Source: Burkholderiales bacterium (lineage in GTDB: Bacteria; Pseudomonadota; Gammaproteobacteria; Burkholderiales; Burkholderiaceae_C). Taken from it: a DNA stretch of 64,000 nt. The number at the start of each line of letters is the position of its first letter. Positions within the stretch are counted from its first letter, which is position 1. Made by a program: the position numbers and the translations under genes. Below the pieces are notes generated by a model. It made no database searches and had not been told where the DNA came from. It saw nothing but the letters and a program-made list of their open reading frames with translations. The DNA lies in assembly GCA_947453625.1 (NCBI GenBank), contig CANGHK010000019.1, positions 1 through 64,000 of the forward strand, given 5' to 3'. This document shows positions 28,860-36,870 of the stretch, in pieces.

Positions 28860-29434
28860 GCCGGCTCCGTCCGGTTCAGTGCCAGCAACCGGTCGCGCAC
28901 CGACTTGAGCAAGACGTCGGACTTCTTCGGGTCAGTCTGCACCCTGGCCAGCACAACGGCACCGACCATGGCACTCACTGCCAGCATGGCGTCCCCTTCT
29001 TCGCGGCTGGTCAGCGATTGCATGAGCTGGCCGACGAGCTCGTCGATGTGGGCCGACATGACCGCACGTGACGCGGCGTCGGCGCGTGCCACGTCTGATG
29101 CCAACGCAGCGATGGCGCAGCCTTCGGTGCGCGCATCGCGGTGCGTTCGGCTGAGGTATCCCTTCACCCGGATCTCGTAGCTGCGCGCGCCATCACCGGG
29201 CTTCATGCTGGCAGTGGCCAGCTTGCCACCTTCCACCAGCGCGCGCTCCAGCGCCTGCGCCAGCAGGTCGGACCGAGACGTGAAGTGGTTGTAGAAGCCG
29301 CCATGCGTCAGGTCCACGCTGCGCATCAGCTTGCCGACGCTGACCGATTCGAGCCCGGTGTCGCGCACCGCATCGGCCGCCTTGCGCAGGATGCGCTCGC
29401 GGCTCTGTGCCTTGTCGGCTTGTGAATGTCCCAT
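28856..29434 (-). CDS. TetR-family transcriptional regulator
   Basis: A 192-residue protein starting at MGHSQADKAQSRERIL; an upstream ATG lies inside the operator region and is less likely. The N-terminal helix-turn-helix is clear (AADAVRDTGLESVSVGKLMRSVDLTHGGFYNHFTSRSDLLAQAL, residues ~18-62). The effector domain follows, with EGCAIAALASDVARAD as in the AcrR/TetR group linked to aldehydes and quinones. It is divergent from the broken CoA ligase and coupled to the SDR gene. A large palindrome lies between the divergent genes. Confidence 0.88.
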   Translation of the reverse strand: MGHSQADKAQSRERILRKAADAVRDTGLESVSVGKLMRSVDLTHGGFYNHFTSRSDLLAQALERALVEGGKLATASMKPGDGARSYEIRVKGYLSRTHRDARTEGCAIAALASDVARADAASRAVMSAHIDELVGQLMQSLTSREEGDAMLAVSAMVGAVVLARVQTDPKKSDVLLKSVRDRLLALNRTEPA

Positions 29435-29484
29435 GGTGGTTTCCCTCGTGTTGACCAACTGAAGTGTAATCGTCATACTGAATC

Positions 29485-29520
29485 ATGATGGACGTCATCT
29501 TGAAGCATGACGAGCATCAT
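29485..29520. promoter_or_regulatory. Large inverted repeat, likely TetR operator
   Basis: ATGATGGACGTCAT (29485-29498) and ATGACGAGCATCAT (29507-29520) are inverted copies matching at 12 of 14 positions around an 8-base spacer. The repeat lies between the TetR gene (start 29434) and the divergent CoA ligase (start 29580), the normal place for a TetR autoregulatory site. Confidence 0.65.
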
Positions 29521-29579
29521 TCTTACTTCGCGACGAAACGCCACCGGCCTGCGCCGGCAGCGAAGCACCTGGAGACAAC

Positions 29580-30530
29580 ATGGCCCCCGAGCCCCAGCTG
29601 GCACTCACCCGCATCCACCAGTTGATGGCGCCGTGGGTGGCCAGCACGCCCGATGCACCGGCGGTGCGCGATGCCGACCTGGCACTGAACTACGCCCGGC
29701 TCGACGTCGCCGCACAGTCGGCGCAGGCGCAACTGGAAGGGTTGGGCCTGCGGCCGGGTGACCGGCTGCTGGTGGTGGGCGAGGACTGCGTGGCGCTGTG
29801 CGTGCTGGTGCTGGCCGCCAGCCGCATGGACATGTGGTCGGTGGTGGCCAACGCCCGGCTTTCCGATCGCGAGATCGACCTGTTCATCGACCACGCCCAG
29901 CCGCGCCGGGTGGTGTACACGCCGCATGTCTCGCCTGAGGCCGCCCGCCACGCCGAGCGCCACGGCGCGCGCAGCGAGACCTGGCCAGGCCTGGGCGACC
30001 TGCCGGTGGGTGCGCTGAACGCGACCACCGTGCCTGAGCCCTGCTTTGCCGACCCACGCGAGCAGGTGGGCTGCGTGCTCTACACCTCGGGCACTTCGGG
30101 CGCGCCCAAGGGCGTGATGCTGACCCATGCCAACATGCTGTTCACCGCCACCAGCGCGGCCCGCATGCGCGGCCTGCACCCTGGCGACCTGAGCTACGGC
30201 GTGCTGCCGATGGCCCACATCGTCGGCCTGACGGCGCAGTTCATGGGCAACCTTTGCGGCGGCGCGGCGCTGGCCCTGGCGCCGCGCTTCACGCCGGCCG
30301 AGACCGCCCGGATGCTGCGCGACGAGGGCGTCACCGTCTTCACCGGCGTGCCCGCGATGATGGCCAAGATGCTGGACTGGTCGCGCGCGAGCGGCACGCC
30401 GCTGACCGCACCGCGCCTGCGGCTGATGACGGTGGCCGGCTCGCCGATGACACCGTCGCTGAAGCACGAGGCCGAAGCCGCATTCGGCCTGCCGTTGGAC
30501 AACGGGTATGGCCTGACCGAATGGTCACCG
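29580..30530 (+). pseudogene. Truncated AMP-binding acyl-CoA ligase
   Basis: The first ~317 residues form a good adenylate-forming enzyme: a phosphate-binding loop YTSGTSGAPKGV near 170, PMAHIVGL near 213, and NGYGLTEWSP near 305. The sequence then runs into an unrelated frame and never reaches the second core motif (YxTGD) or the C-terminal Lys domain. At 30524-30530 it joins the C-terminal third of an SDR in a different frame. It should be inactive as a CoA ligase, though the first domain could still be made. The start and a good upstream operator remain. Confidence 0.8.
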
Positions 30531-30832
30531 GCAACACCGCCTCGCGGAGCGGGCGGGCGAACTTCGCCGGCTTTGCGCCGACCAAGGCGGCCCAGCGCAT
30601 CCTGGCCGAATCGATGGCGCGCGAACTGGGCCCGCAGGGGATCCACGTCGCCTACCTGCTGATCGACGCCGTGATCGACGTGCCCTGGGCCCGCAAGCGC
30701 TACCCCGAGCAGCCCGACGACTTCTTCATCCGGCCCGGGGACATCGCCGACGAGCTGTGGCACGTCGCCCACCAGCCACGATCGGCCTGGTCCTTTCTCA
30801 CCGAACTGCGCCCGTTCAACGAGCGCTGGTGA
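30524..30832 (+). pseudogene. C-terminal fragment of an SDR-family protein
   Basis: From about 30524 one frame reads VTGNTASRSGRANFAGFAPTKAAQRILAESMARELG (site F-x-x-x-K), then HVAYLLIDAVIDVPWARKRYPEQPDDFFIRPGDIADELWHVAHQPRSAWSFLTELRPFNERW. It has the same C-terminal block as the SDRs at 28077 and 34157. The NAD-binding N-terminal half and the start are missing, replaced by the CoA ligase in another frame. A deletion between two neighbouring genes explains both halves. Confidence 0.8.
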
Positions 30833-30885
30833 CCGGCATCGCTCGCGACGCCAACCCGACCGCACCCCACCTGGACACCCACGCC

Positions 30886-33300
30886 ATGGACGCCACGACT
30901 TCCTCACAACCCACCTCACCAACCGCCGCACCAACCGCCGCACCAACCGCCGCACCATCCGCACCACCGCTGACCTGGCACAAGTCGGCCTGCAACCTCT
31001 GCTACATCAACTGCGGGGTCGAGCTCGGCGTCAGCGGCAGCGGCGCAGGCCAACGCATCGTCAAGGTGCGCGGTGATGGCGACAACCCGCGCTCGCAGGG
31101 CTACCTGTGCAACAAGGCGCAGGCCATCCCGAGCTATGTGCACCACCGTGACCGCCTGACCACGCCGCTGCGCCGCCGCCCCGACGGTAGCCACGAGCCG
31201 ATCGGCTGGGACACCGCCATCCGCGAGATCGCCGAACGCCTGGGCCCGATCGTGGCCCACCACGGCGGCAAGACCATCGCGGCGGTCGGCGGCGGCGGCC
31301 AGGGCAACCACGCGGGCGGCAGCTACGCCTTCGGCTTCCTGCGGGCGCTGGGTTCGCGGACCATCTTCAACGCGCTGTCGCAAGAGAAGACCGGCGACTT
31401 CTGGCTCAACGGCCACCTCTTTGGCTCGCAGATGTGCCACACCGGCGAGGACATCCACCACTGCGACCTGCTGCTGGTGCTGGGCGCCAACCCGCGGCTG
31501 GCGCACGGCTTCACCAACGCACGCGACCAACTCAACGGCCTGCGCAAGGACCCAGGGCGCAAGCTGATCGTGGTCGACCCCCGGCGCACCGAGACCGCCG
31601 ACAACGCCGACCTGCACATCGCCCTGCGCCCGGGCACCGATGCCTTCCTGCTGGGTGCGCTGCTGGCTGAACTGATGCGGCGCAACGCCTTCGACGAGGC
31701 CTTCCTGGCCGCACACGCGGTGGGCGTGGACGAGGTCAAGGCCGCACTGTCCGCGGTGCCGGTGGCCCAGTGGCTGGCGGCGGCCGACGTCGGCGCCGAC
31801 GCCTTTGCGCAGCTGGTGCAGATGGTCATGGCCGCCAAGGCCATGGTGGTGCGGGTCGAACTGGGCATCCAGCAGGGGCTGAACTCGACGCTGAACTCCT
31901 ACCTCGAGAAGCTGTTGTACCTGATGACCGGCCACTTCAGCCGCCCCGGTACGCATGGCCTGCACAGCTGGCTGGCGCCGCTGTGGGGCAACAGCCCGGG
32001 CGCCCGCCACTTCGCCACCCAGGCCGAAGTGATCGGCGGGCTGCTCTCGCCCAACGTGCTGCCTGACGCGGTGCTCAGCGACCACCCCGACCGCCTGCGT
32101 GTGCTGTGGGTGGACAGCGCCAACCCGGTCAACACCGCCGCCGACACCGCCCGCGTGTTGCAGGCCATGGCCGCGCTGGACCTGATGGTGGTGGTCGACG
32201 TGGCCTACACCGAGACTGCCGCCCTGGCCGACTATGTGCTGCCGGCGTCGTCCACCTTCGAGAAGTGCGAATTCACGCTCTTCAACTTCGAGCTGCCGAC
32301 CAACTACTTCCACGTCCGGGCGCCGGTGCTGCCGCCGCTGCCGGGCACGCTGCCCGAGCCCGAGATCTACGGCCGGCTGGCACGCGCCATGGGCCTGATG
32401 CCCGACGAGGCGCTGCTCGACAGCTTGCGTGCAGCCGCCGTGGATCCCGTCCAATTCGGAAAGGCGTTCGCCGAGGCGGCTGGCGCCGACAAGAACGTCG
32501 GCAAGCTGGGCGGTCAGGTGCTGTACGAGACCTTGGGGCCCACCCTGCCCGACGGCACCGCGGCGGCTGCGCCGCTGTGGCAGGCCAGCCACCGCCTGGC
32601 CCGCATGCGGCCGCAGGCGGTGCGCCAGGCGCTGCTGGAAGGCGCTGAAGGGGTTGCTGCCGACAGCGTGCCAGAAGGTGGCCCGGCCCTGGGCGAACGG
32701 CTGTTCCGCACCGTCGTCGGCGCCAGGTCGGGCACCGCGTTCTCGGTGCACACCGATTCCTGGGACTTCATCGAGTACCCCGACCGCAAGGTTCATCTGG
32801 CCGTGCCGCAGATGCTCGACTGGCTGCGCACGCTCGACCCGGCAGCGGCCGGCCCGAGTGCCGACTGGCCGTTCGTGCTGTCGGCCGGCCAGCGGCGGCT
32901 GAACAACGCCAACCAGATCCTGCGTGACCCGGGCACCCGCGCCAACGACCCCGACGGCGCGCTCTACATCCACCCCGATGACCTGGCCGCGCTGGGCGTG
33001 GCCGACTGCGGCGCCGTGGTGGTGGAGACGCCGCGCGCCCGCATGGTGGTGCGCGTCAAGGCCACCGATTCGATGCGCCGCGGCCATGTGGCGCTGCCCC
33101 ACGGCTACGGCCAGCGACACCCTGCGGCCGACGGCACGCGCCAAGTCGTGGGGCCGCCCATCAACTGGCTGACCGATGCAGCGTACCGCGACCCGATAGC
33201 CGACACGCCCTTCCACAAGCATGTGCCGGTGCGGCTGCATGCGGCGCCGGCCGATGCCGTGCTGAACACCCTGCTGCCGATGTCGGCCGCCGCGCAGTGA
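30886..33300 (+). CDS. Molybdopterin-dependent oxidoreductase (formate dehydrogenase-like catalytic subunit)
   Basis: An 804-residue protein starting at MDATTSSQ. After a Pro/Ala/Thr-rich leader coded by 12-bp repeats comes an iron-sulfur motif CNLCYINC near 37-44, with the fourth Cys in GYLCNKA. Mo-bis-MGD domains follow (VGGGGQGNHAGGSYAFGFLRALGSR; LLLVLGANPRLAHG; LIVVDPRRTETADNADLHIALRPGTD) and the C-terminal NNANQILRD and HPDDLAALGV pterin-binding region. No Tat signal, so it is cytosolic. No electron-transfer subunit is next to it. The substrate is unknown; its place among CoA-pathway genes suggests an organic substrate rather than formate. Confidence 0.82.
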   Translation: MDATTSSQPTSPTAAPTAAPTAAPSAPPLTWHKSACNLCYINCGVELGVSGSGAGQRIVKVRGDGDNPRSQGYLCNKAQAIPSYVHHRDRLTTPLRRRPDGSHEPIGWDTAIREIAERLGPIVAHHGGKTIAAVGGGGQGNHAGGSYAFGFLRALGSRTIFNALSQEKTGDFWLNGHLFGSQMCHTGEDIHHCDLLLVLGANPRLAHGFTNARDQLNGLRKDPGRKLIVVDPRRTETADNADLHIALRPGTDAFLLGALLAELMRRNAFDEAFLAAHAVGVDEVKAALSAVPVAQWLAAADVGADAFAQLVQMVMAAKAMVVRVELGIQQGLNSTLNSYLEKLLYLMTGHFSRPGTHGLHSWLAPLWGNSPGARHFATQAEVIGGLLSPNVLPDAVLSDHPDRLRVLWVDSANPVNTAADTARVLQAMAALDLMVVVDVAYTETAALADYVLPASSTFEKCEFTLFNFELPTNYFHVRAPVLPPLPGTLPEPEIYGRLARAMGLMPDEALLDSLRAAAVDPVQFGKAFAEAAGADKNVGKLGGQVLYETLGPTLPDGTAAAAPLWQASHRLARMRPQAVRQALLEGAEGVAADSVPEGGPALGERLFRTVVGARSGTAFSVHTDSWDFIEYPDRKVHLAVPQMLDWLRTLDPAAAGPSADWPFVLSAGQRRLNNANQILRDPGTRANDPDGALYIHPDDLAALGVADCGAVVVETPRARMVVRVKATDSMRRGHVALPHGYGQRHPAADGTRQVVGPPINWLTDAAYRDPIADTPFHKHVPVRLHAAPADAVLNTLLPMSAAAQ
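30918..30953 (+). repeat. Three 12-bp tandem repeats in the oxidoreductase leader
   Basis: ACCAACCGCCGC occurs three times in a row and codes for repeated P-T-A-A units in the N-terminal tail before the iron-sulfur motif. Repeat number could change by slippage in steps of four residues without breaking the frame. Confidence 0.85.
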
Positions 33301-33323
33301 GCACCACCAACCAAGGAACACCG

Positions 33324-34109
33324 ATGAGCACCACCGACACCGGCCGCGTCACGATGGACATCGGCGGCCACATCTGCACCATCACCGTCGACAACACCGC
33401 GAAGAAGAACGCCTACACCCCGGCCATGCTCGACCAGGTGGCCGAGTTCATGACCGCCTACGAGGACAACGACGACCTCTGGGTGGCCATCTTCTGCTCC
33501 GCCGGCGAGCACACCACCGCCGGGCTGGACATGCCGCGCTTCTTCGGCCCCACCGCCGAGCCCAGCCGCCGCCGGCCCGGCCTGGTCGACCCCTTCGGGC
33601 TGGAGCGGCGCTGCACCAAGCCGGTCATCGCCGTGGTGCAGGGCATCACCTACACCGTGGGCATCGAGATGGCGCTGGCGCAGGACATCGTGATCGCCGC
33701 CGACACCGCCCGCTTCCAGCAGTTGGAAGCGCGCCGCGGCATCGCCCCGCTGGGCGGCGCGCACTTCCGCTACCTGTCGCGCACCGGCTGGGGCAATGCC
33801 ATGCATCTGCTGTTCACCTGCGAAGAGTTCAGCGCCGAGCGTGCGCTGCAACTGGGCTTCGTGCAGGAAGTGCACCCTTTCGGCCGCCACATGGAACGGG
33901 CACGCGAACTGGCCGCCACGATCTGCGAATGCGCACCCGTCGGTCTGCGCGCCACCAAGAAGGCCGCGATGGCCTACATCGAGGGCGGCGAGCAGGCCGC
34001 GGTCGCCTGCATCCCGGCGATCAAGGCGCAGGTCTTCGCCACCGAAGACTTCAAGGAAGGCATCCAGTCCTTCGTGGAGCGGCGCAAGGCCCGGTTCTCA
34101 GGCCGCTGA
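33324..34109 (+). CDS. Enoyl-CoA hydratase/isomerase-family protein
   Basis: A 261-residue crotonase-fold protein. The ATG at 33324 has AAGGA 6 bases before it; a GTG at 33297 overlapping the oxidoreductase stop is an alternative. Visible parts are TITVDNTAKKNAYTPAML near 15-32, AGLDMPRFF (oxyanion-hole loop) near 68, and VVQGITYTVGIEMALAQDIVIAADTARFQQLEARRGI near 103-139, with one catalytic Glu candidate in QLEARRG. It probably hydrates or isomerises an acyl-CoA in the cytosol. It is coupled to the molybdopterin enzyme, with which it likely shares a pathway. Confidence 0.82.
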   Translation: MSTTDTGRVTMDIGGHICTITVDNTAKKNAYTPAMLDQVAEFMTAYEDNDDLWVAIFCSAGEHTTAGLDMPRFFGPTAEPSRRRPGLVDPFGLERRCTKPVIAVVQGITYTVGIEMALAQDIVIAADTARFQQLEARRGIAPLGGAHFRYLSRTGWGNAMHLLFTCEEFSAERALQLGFVQEVHPFGRHMERARELAATICECAPVGLRATKKAAMAYIEGGEQAAVACIPAIKAQVFATEDFKEGIQSFVERRKARFSGR

Positions 34110-34124
34110 GGGCGGCGCTTCGGT

Positions 34125-34146
34125 GCGGCCCGGTTGACGGGGCCGC
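34125..34146. terminator. Hairpin between convergent genes
   Basis: GCGGCCC (34125-34131) and GGGCCGC (34140-34146) form a 7-bp GC-rich stem with an 8-base loop between the enoyl-CoA hydratase and the convergent SDR operon. There is no T-tract, so it is a weak terminator candidate. Confidence 0.4.
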
Positions 34147-34156
34147 CGGGGCCAAG

Positions 34157-34900
34157 TCACCAGTTCTCGCTCCAAGGCCGAAGATCCATTTCGTGGGTCC
34201 AGGCCGAGCGCTTCTGGTGGTGCAGGCTGAGGTAGTTCAGGGCGATGTCATCGGGCTTGAGCACGCGGTCTTCGGCCAGGCGCTGGTCGAGATCGGGAAT
34301 GTTTTCGCGTGAGAACACCCCGTCGATCGAGCCGTCGCAGACGACGTGCGCCACGTGGATGTTCTTCTTGCCCAGCTCGCGCGCCATGCTTTGCGCCACC
34401 GCGCGCAGGCCAGCCTTGGCCGATGCAAAGGCGGAGAAATTCTCCCTGCCGCGCATGCTGGCCGTGGCACCCGTGAAGAGGATGGTGCCCCGGCCCCGCG
34501 GCACCATGACCTTGGCCGCTTCACGGCCGGCCAGGAAGCCGGCAAAGCAGGCCATCTCCCAGACCTTGGTGAACACGCGGGCGGTGGTGGCTTCGATGGC
34601 AAATCGAACGTTGGCGCCGATGTTGAAGACCAGCACCTCGATCGGGCCGATTTCGCGCTCGATCTCCTGGAACAGCGCGATGGTCTCCTCCTCGGAGCGG
34701 GCGTCCACGCCGCGGGCATGCACCACGCCGCCCTGATCGCGGATCTTCTGGGCGATGGCTTCCAGATCGGGCAGGTTGCGTGCACGGCGGGTGATGACGG
34801 TCTCGAAGCCGTCCAGGGCAAAGGCCTTGGCAATGGCGGCGCCGACGCCGTCACCGACGCCGATGACGAGGCAGACTTTCTTCGTTGCTTGTTCTGACAT
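34157..34900 (-). CDS. Atypical SDR-family protein (F-x-x-x-K active site)
   Basis: A 247-residue protein with AAGGAG before the ATG. The cofactor loop is CLVIGVGDGVGAAIAKAF and the active-site region reads TGATASMRGRENFSAFASAKAGLRAVAQSMARELG, so the catalytic Tyr is Phe while Lys is kept. The C-terminal block HVAHVVCDGSIDG...THEMDLRPWSENW is shared with two other SDR-like sequences here. It is the last gene of the five-gene minus-strand operon headed by the feruloyl-CoA synthase-like gene. A reductase or hydratase-type role on a CoA ester is possible but unproven. Confidence 0.78.
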   Translation of the reverse strand: MSEQATKKVCLVIGVGDGVGAAIAKAFALDGFETVITRRARNLPDLEAIAQKIRDQGGVVHARGVDARSEEETIALFQEIEREIGPIEVLVFNIGANVRFAIEATTARVFTKVWEMACFAGFLAGREAAKVMVPRGRGTILFTGATASMRGRENFSAFASAKAGLRAVAQSMARELGKKNIHVAHVVCDGSIDGVFSRENIPDLDQRLAEDRVLKPDDIALNYLSLHHQKRSAWTHEMDLRPWSENW

Positions 34901-34918
34901 GGTGGTCTCCTTGAAAAG

Positions 34919-35545
34919 TCAGGCCTTGGTGGCAGTGCCGCCGGCCTGCCGCAAAACCTCTTCCTCGACGTCGCGCAGGCGGTCCTTGCCGAAGAACAGC
35001 TCGGCGCCGACCAGGAACGACGGGCTGCCGAAGGCGCCAGCAGCCACCGCGGCTTCGGTGTTGACCATCAGGCCGCCCTTCACCGCATCGGTGGTGATGA
35101 GCTCCAACAGTTGGTCGGCCGGCAGTCCGGCATCGAGCAGTGCCTGGCGGAACACCGCCGGGTCGTCCATCTTGCGTTCCTGCTCCCACATGCAGGCATA
35201 CATGGCCTCGACATAGGGCGCCAGGATGCCCAGCTGTTGGGCCGCCACGGCGCACCGCATCAGCTGCAGCGTGTTGACCGGAAAGTGCGGGTTCCACTTG
35301 TAGGCCGTGAGGCGATGCCGGGCGATGAAGCGCCGCATCTCCAGGCGCTCGTACTCGGGCTTGTTGCGGATGCCGGCGAAGGCGGTGCCGGGCGACTGGT
35401 TGCCGGTCAGCTTGAAGATGCCGCCGAGCAGCACCGGCACGTACTCGAACTTGGCGCCAGTGCGCGCCTCGATGTCGGGGATGACCTTGTGGCTGAGGTA
35501 GGCGTTGGGGCTGCCGAAGTCGAAGTAGAACTGGATCACGGACAT
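34919..35545 (-). CDS. DsbA-family protein, 2-hydroxychromene-2-carboxylate isomerase-like
   Basis: A 208-residue thioredoxin-fold protein. It opens FYFDFGSPNAYLSHKVIPDIEARTG with Ser rather than the CxxC of redox DsbA, as in kappa-class GST/isomerases. Later motifs are NPHFPVNTLQLMRCAVAAQ and AFGSPSFLVGAELFFGKDRL (cis-Pro loop, glutathione site). Relatives use glutathione to isomerise ring-opened aromatic acids (naphthalene pathway). It is the fourth gene in the operon, between two SDRs, which fits aromatic or alicyclic compound breakdown. No signal peptide. Confidence 0.84.
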   Translation of the reverse strand: MSVIQFYFDFGSPNAYLSHKVIPDIEARTGAKFEYVPVLLGGIFKLTGNQSPGTAFAGIRNKPEYERLEMRRFIARHRLTAYKWNPHFPVNTLQLMRCAVAAQQLGILAPYVEAMYACMWEQERKMDDPAVFRQALLDAGLPADQLLELITTDAVKGGLMVNTEAAVAAGAFGSPSFLVGAELFFGKDRLRDVEEEVLRQAGGTATKA

Positions 35546-35590
35546 GGGGTCTCCTTGCAGGGGGCGAAAGCGAGTGCCGATGTCGGCAAC

Positions 35591-36397
35591 TCAGGGTGTG
35601 GTGGCAGGCAAGTAGTGAGGGGCAACGGTTCCGGCCATCACCTGGGCCATGTAGCGGCCGCGTTCAGCTTCCAGGCCCGCCCAGATGCTGCGGTCGCATA
35701 GCGTGGGCGTGGTGACCAGCTCACCAGCAGCCAGCCCGGCCAGGGCCGCATCCACCAACTGCTCGGCAGTGATGAAGCTCTGGTCGGGGAAGATGCCATC
35801 GCTGAGCCCCTGCGACGAGAAGAACTCGGTGCGAATCGGTCCCGGCATCACCACCTGGATGCGCAGCACGCTGTCGGCATACTCCAGCTGCAGCGAGCGG
35901 GTGAAGTTCAGCACATAGGCCTTGGAGCCGCTGTAGACCGCGCCGCCCTTGCTGGGCGCGAAGGCGATGATCGACCCGATGTTGACCAGCGTGCCGGCGC
36001 CGCGCGCCCGGAAGCCCACCAGCGCCGCGTGCGACAGCCGCGTCAACGCCACGATGTTCAGCCGGATCAGCGACTCCATCTTGTCGGCCGTGCTCTTGGA
36101 GGTGGGGCCCAGGCCGCCAGCGCCGGCGTTGTTGACCAGTACGGCGACCGGCTCGGAGGACAGGCGCTGCTCCAGCACGGCCAGGTCGGCGGGCTGTTCC
36201 AGATCGGCCACCAGGGTGTCGACGGGCACGCCGTGGCGGCTGGCCAAATCAGTGGCCACCTCGGTCAGGCGGTCTCGCCGGCGAGCCACCAACAGCAGCG
36301 CGTGGCCCTGCGCGGCAAGCCGATCGGCGTAGGCCTTGCCGATGCCGGAGGACGCACCGGTGACGACGGCCAACGATCGGGGTGTCGGGGTGCTCAT
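35591..36397 (-). CDS. Classical short-chain dehydrogenase/reductase
   Basis: A 268-residue protein starting at MSTPTPRSLA. All standard motifs are present: TGASSGIG near 14-21, NNAGAGG near 90-96, Ser in VNIGSII near 142 and the YxxxK site in VYSGSKAY near 156-160. It is an NAD(P)H-dependent oxidoreductase of alcohols or ketones in the cytosol. Unlike the other SDRs in this region, its active site is intact, so it likely performs the redox step of the operon's pathway. It lies 11 bases after the tautomerase gene. Confidence 0.87.
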   Translation of the reverse strand: MSTPTPRSLAVVTGASSGIGKAYADRLAAQGHALLLVARRRDRLTEVATDLASRHGVPVDTLVADLEQPADLAVLEQRLSSEPVAVLVNNAGAGGLGPTSKSTADKMESLIRLNIVALTRLSHAALVGFRARGAGTLVNIGSIIAFAPSKGGAVYSGSKAYVLNFTRSLQLEYADSVLRIQVVMPGPIRTEFFSSQGLSDGIFPDQSFITAEQLVDAALAGLAAGELVTTPTLCDRSIWAGLEAERGRYMAQVMAGTVAPHYLPATTP

Positions 36398-36407
36398 GGC
36401 CGCGCCG

Positions 36408-36836
36408 TCAATCGTGGGTGCGTGGCGAAGGCCGGTTCTCGGCGATCCAGCGCTTCTCGTCGACCGTGTCCTGCTTCGGCGGGTAGTAGCCCTGCACGCT
36501 CCACAGATGGAAGGGCGTCTCGTCGATGTGGAATTCCCAGTCCATACCGCGGTCCTTGACCCAAGGGGCAATTACCTGGTTGATCATGTCGATGAAGCGA
36601 CGACTTGATGCCTCGGACGGGAAGGCCCGCGCGATGTGATCCATCGTGATGCGCACGAAGTTGTTGCGGCGCACGCCGCCGATGTAGAAGCAATCCTCGG
36701 GCACGGGGTGGAACAGCACGTTCACGTAAAAACGCGGCATGACCCGGGCGTAGATGTCGGTGAGCTTCACCGCCATGGCGTCTTTGTCTTCGATGGAGAA
36801 CGCGTTGACGGGGTGGTAGATGCTCAAGAGTGGCAT
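36408..36836 (-). CDS. Tautomerase-superfamily protein (cis-CaaD/oxalocrotonate tautomerase-like)
   Basis: A 142-residue protein starting MPLLSIYHP, so Met removal would expose the catalytic Pro1. Conserved-looking parts are NVLFHPVPEDCFYIGGVRRNNFVRITMDHIAR, with Arg residues in the GGVRR loop that could bind a carboxylate, and a C-terminal stretch EFHIDETPFHLWSVQGYYPP. The family tautomerises or hydrolyses unsaturated acids, including chloroacrylate and oxalocrotonate analogues. It sits between the feruloyl-CoA synthase-like gene and an SDR. The family is clear, the reaction not. Confidence 0.8.
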   Translation of the reverse strand: MPLLSIYHPVNAFSIEDKDAMAVKLTDIYARVMPRFYVNVLFHPVPEDCFYIGGVRRNNFVRITMDHIARAFPSEASSRRFIDMINQVIAPWVKDRGMDWEFHIDETPFHLWSVQGYYPPKQDTVDEKRWIAENRPSPRTHD

Positions 36837-36870
36837 GAGGCTTCCTTGGTTGGTTTGGAAAAGGTGGGGT

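Noticed and set aside
30254-30832. Functional SDR gene starting inside the CoA ligase
   Set aside because: The upstream part of that frame is Arg-rich shadow sequence; only the C-terminal third is real SDR sequence.
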